NCBI RefSeq assembly: GCF_017916325.1
Contig: NC_090143.1
Span: 387,501 to 451,500 of the forward strand
Length of the DNA: 64,000 nucleotides
Direction of reading: 5' to 3'
Source of the DNA: Leishmania martiniquensis
Taxonomy: Eukaryota; Euglenozoa; Kinetoplastea; Trypanosomatida; Trypanosomatidae
Below the pieces are notes generated by a model that was not told where the DNA came from, did not search any database, and worked only from the letters and a program-made list of their open reading frames with translations. Position 1 is the first letter of the stretch; each line of letters opens with the position of its first letter. This document shows positions 62,954 to 64,000 of this stretch, in pieces. The translations under genes and the position numbers were made by a program.

Positions 62954-64000
62954 ATGTTCGTCTATCTCAGCAAGCGCATCGCCATGCCTAACGGCGTGAA
63001 GCTGACGTCCATTGCGTGGAGCGAAGAGCAGGGGTGGCTGGCGTGCGGTGGGGAGAAGGGCTTGCTGAAGGTCCTCAAGGTGGACGGCGGTCCGCAGGGT
63101 CAGAGGTCCGGCGGTCTCTCCTCCAACCAGACGCTGGAGGGGCACGACACCACCGTTGACCTCGTTGCATGGAACCAGCAGTACTGCAAGCTCACAAGCA
63201 GCGATGTCAGTGGCCGCATTATTGTGTGGATGCTGCACAAGGGGATGTGGTTCGAGGAGATGGTAAACAACCGCAACACCAGCCGCGTCGTTGACTTTGC
63301 CTGGAGCCCGTCAGGCACGAAGATCTGCATCGCCTACGAGGACGGAGCCGTCATTGTCGGTGGCGTGGAGGGCAACCGCTACTGGGGCCGTGAGCTGCCC
63401 TACAAGCTGGCGAAGGTGTGCTGGAGCGCCGACGGTCACTTCATCCTCTTTGGCACTTCGACAGGTGACGTCTGTGTCCATGACGCGTCCAGCGGCGCAC
63501 AGCTAAGCCAAGTAGAGATTCGGTGCGACGACTCCGAGGACCGGCCCCCGCTGGCCGGACTGTCGTGGCACCCCGCCTGGGTAGAGCGGCCGGAGCCGCT
63601 GGCGACGCTTGCCATCTGCTACAGGTCTGGCAAGATGCAGCTCATGACCAGCATCGGCGATGAGTCGCCGCACATCATGGACAGCGGCAATCCCATCCAG
63701 TTCGTCTCGTGGAACCCCCTCGGTACGGTGCTTGCGGTCTCAGCTGTCACGCCGACTGCCACAGCGGACGCGTCCATTGTGGTGACGCAGTTCTTTAGCA
63801 ACGATGGCGTTCAGCTGCGCACACTGCGGGTGACTGGTAAGCAGTGTGGTGGCATCACGTGGGAGGGCGGTGGGCTGCGCGTCGCCATTGCCGTCGACTC
63901 CTCCGTGTACTTCGCGAACGTGCGGCCCCACTACAAGTACTGCTACTTCAAAAAGACGGTCGTCTTTGCCTTCACTGTCCCTGACAAGGTCGAGGAGAGC
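62954..64000 (+). CDS. IFT121: Intraflagellar transport protein IFT121/WDR35, N-terminal part
   Basis: 349 residues visible from the ATG at 62954; the gene runs off the right edge with no stop. The start MFVYLSKRIAMPNGVKLTSIAWSEEQGWLACGGEKGLLKVLKV and the block NQTLEGHDTTVDLVAWNQQYCKLTSSDVSGRIIVWMLHKGMWFEEMVNNRN are distinctive for WDR35/IFT121. Further WD blades follow (VVDFAWSPSGTKICIAYEDGAVIVGGVEGNRYWG; LAKVCWSADGHFILFGTSTGDVCVHD). IFT121 is a peripheral IFT-A subunit needed for retrograde transport and for membrane-protein entry into the flagellum. The TPR-like C-terminal half lies outside the window. Confidence 0.95.
   Translation, partial: MFVYLSKRIAMPNGVKLTSIAWSEEQGWLACGGEKGLLKVLKVDGGPQGQRSGGLSSNQTLEGHDTTVDLVAWNQQYCKLTSSDVSGRIIVWMLHKGMWFEEMVNNRNTSRVVDFAWSPSGTKICIAYEDGAVIVGGVEGNRYWGRELPYKLAKVCWSADGHFILFGTSTGDVCVHDASSGAQLSQVEIRCDDSEDRPPLAGLSWHPAWVERPEPLATLAICYRSGKMQLMTSIGDESPHIMDSGNPIQFVSWNPLGTVLAVSAVTPTATADASIVVTQFFSNDGVQLRTLRVTGKQCGGITWEGGGLRVAIAVDSSVYFANVRPHYKYCYFKKTVVFAFTVPDKVEES

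Overview
The window is nuclear DNA of a trypanosomatid, almost certainly Leishmania. The genes have no introns and lie in long one-direction arrays. They are GC-rich and separated by pyrimidine-tract, (CA)n/(GT)n-rich intergenic DNA. Trypanosomatid-specific genes are present: a cathepsin L-like CPB with C-terminal extension, an RNA-editing RESC6/MRB3010-type protein, and a PTS1-tagged enzyme. The order CPB - histone deacetylase - STI1 - PRPP synthetase is what I remember of Leishmania chromosome 8. A TATE-like tyrosine-recombinase retroelement points to subgenus Viannia or a close relative; this is inference, not a database match.

Layout. (1) 1-16,333, minus-strand array: the large N-terminal part of a VWA8-type mitochondrial AAA+ ATPase (runs off the left edge), one CPB cysteine peptidase flanked by two identical 176-bp blocks, a class II-like histone deacetylase, and an unrecognised Ser-rich protein. 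(2) 16,334-28,649, the divergent strand-switch interval. It holds a TATE/DIRS-like element (about 17,450-24,618, sense on minus) with gag-like, Ulp1-like, tyrosine recombinase and RT-RNase H regions, inverted repeats at its ends, and flanking homopolymer-rich DNA that may be poor-quality assembly. (3) 28,650-30,527, plus strand: two small, AT-richer genes, an SDE2-like ubiquitin-fold protein and a MEX/ZSWIM2-like SWIM-RING-ZZ-RING E3 ligase. (4) 31,883-64,000, plus-strand array: mitochondrial-type protein, STI1/HOP, EFHC/Rib72-like axonemal protein, PRPP synthetase, WD-type protein, exocyst SEC3, TPMT-like methyltransferase, RESC6, SLU7, threonine dehydratase, and the N-terminus of IFT121/WDR35.

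The most striking signal is in the retroelement. The gag-like frame ends in A AAA AAC immediately followed by TGA, and a two-tier perfect-stem hairpin starts six bases later. This is a textbook -1 ribosomal frameshift signal and leads exactly into the Ulp1-like frame. In that protease-like domain the Cys of the expected D-C-G motif is Tyr. A 366-bp SIDER-like sequence sits as an inverted pair about 17 kb apart, bracketing the whole strand-switch insertion zone.

The genes are not a functional operon. In trypanosomatids such arrays are transcribed together and resolved by trans-splicing and polyadenylation, so neighbours share transcription rather than pathway.
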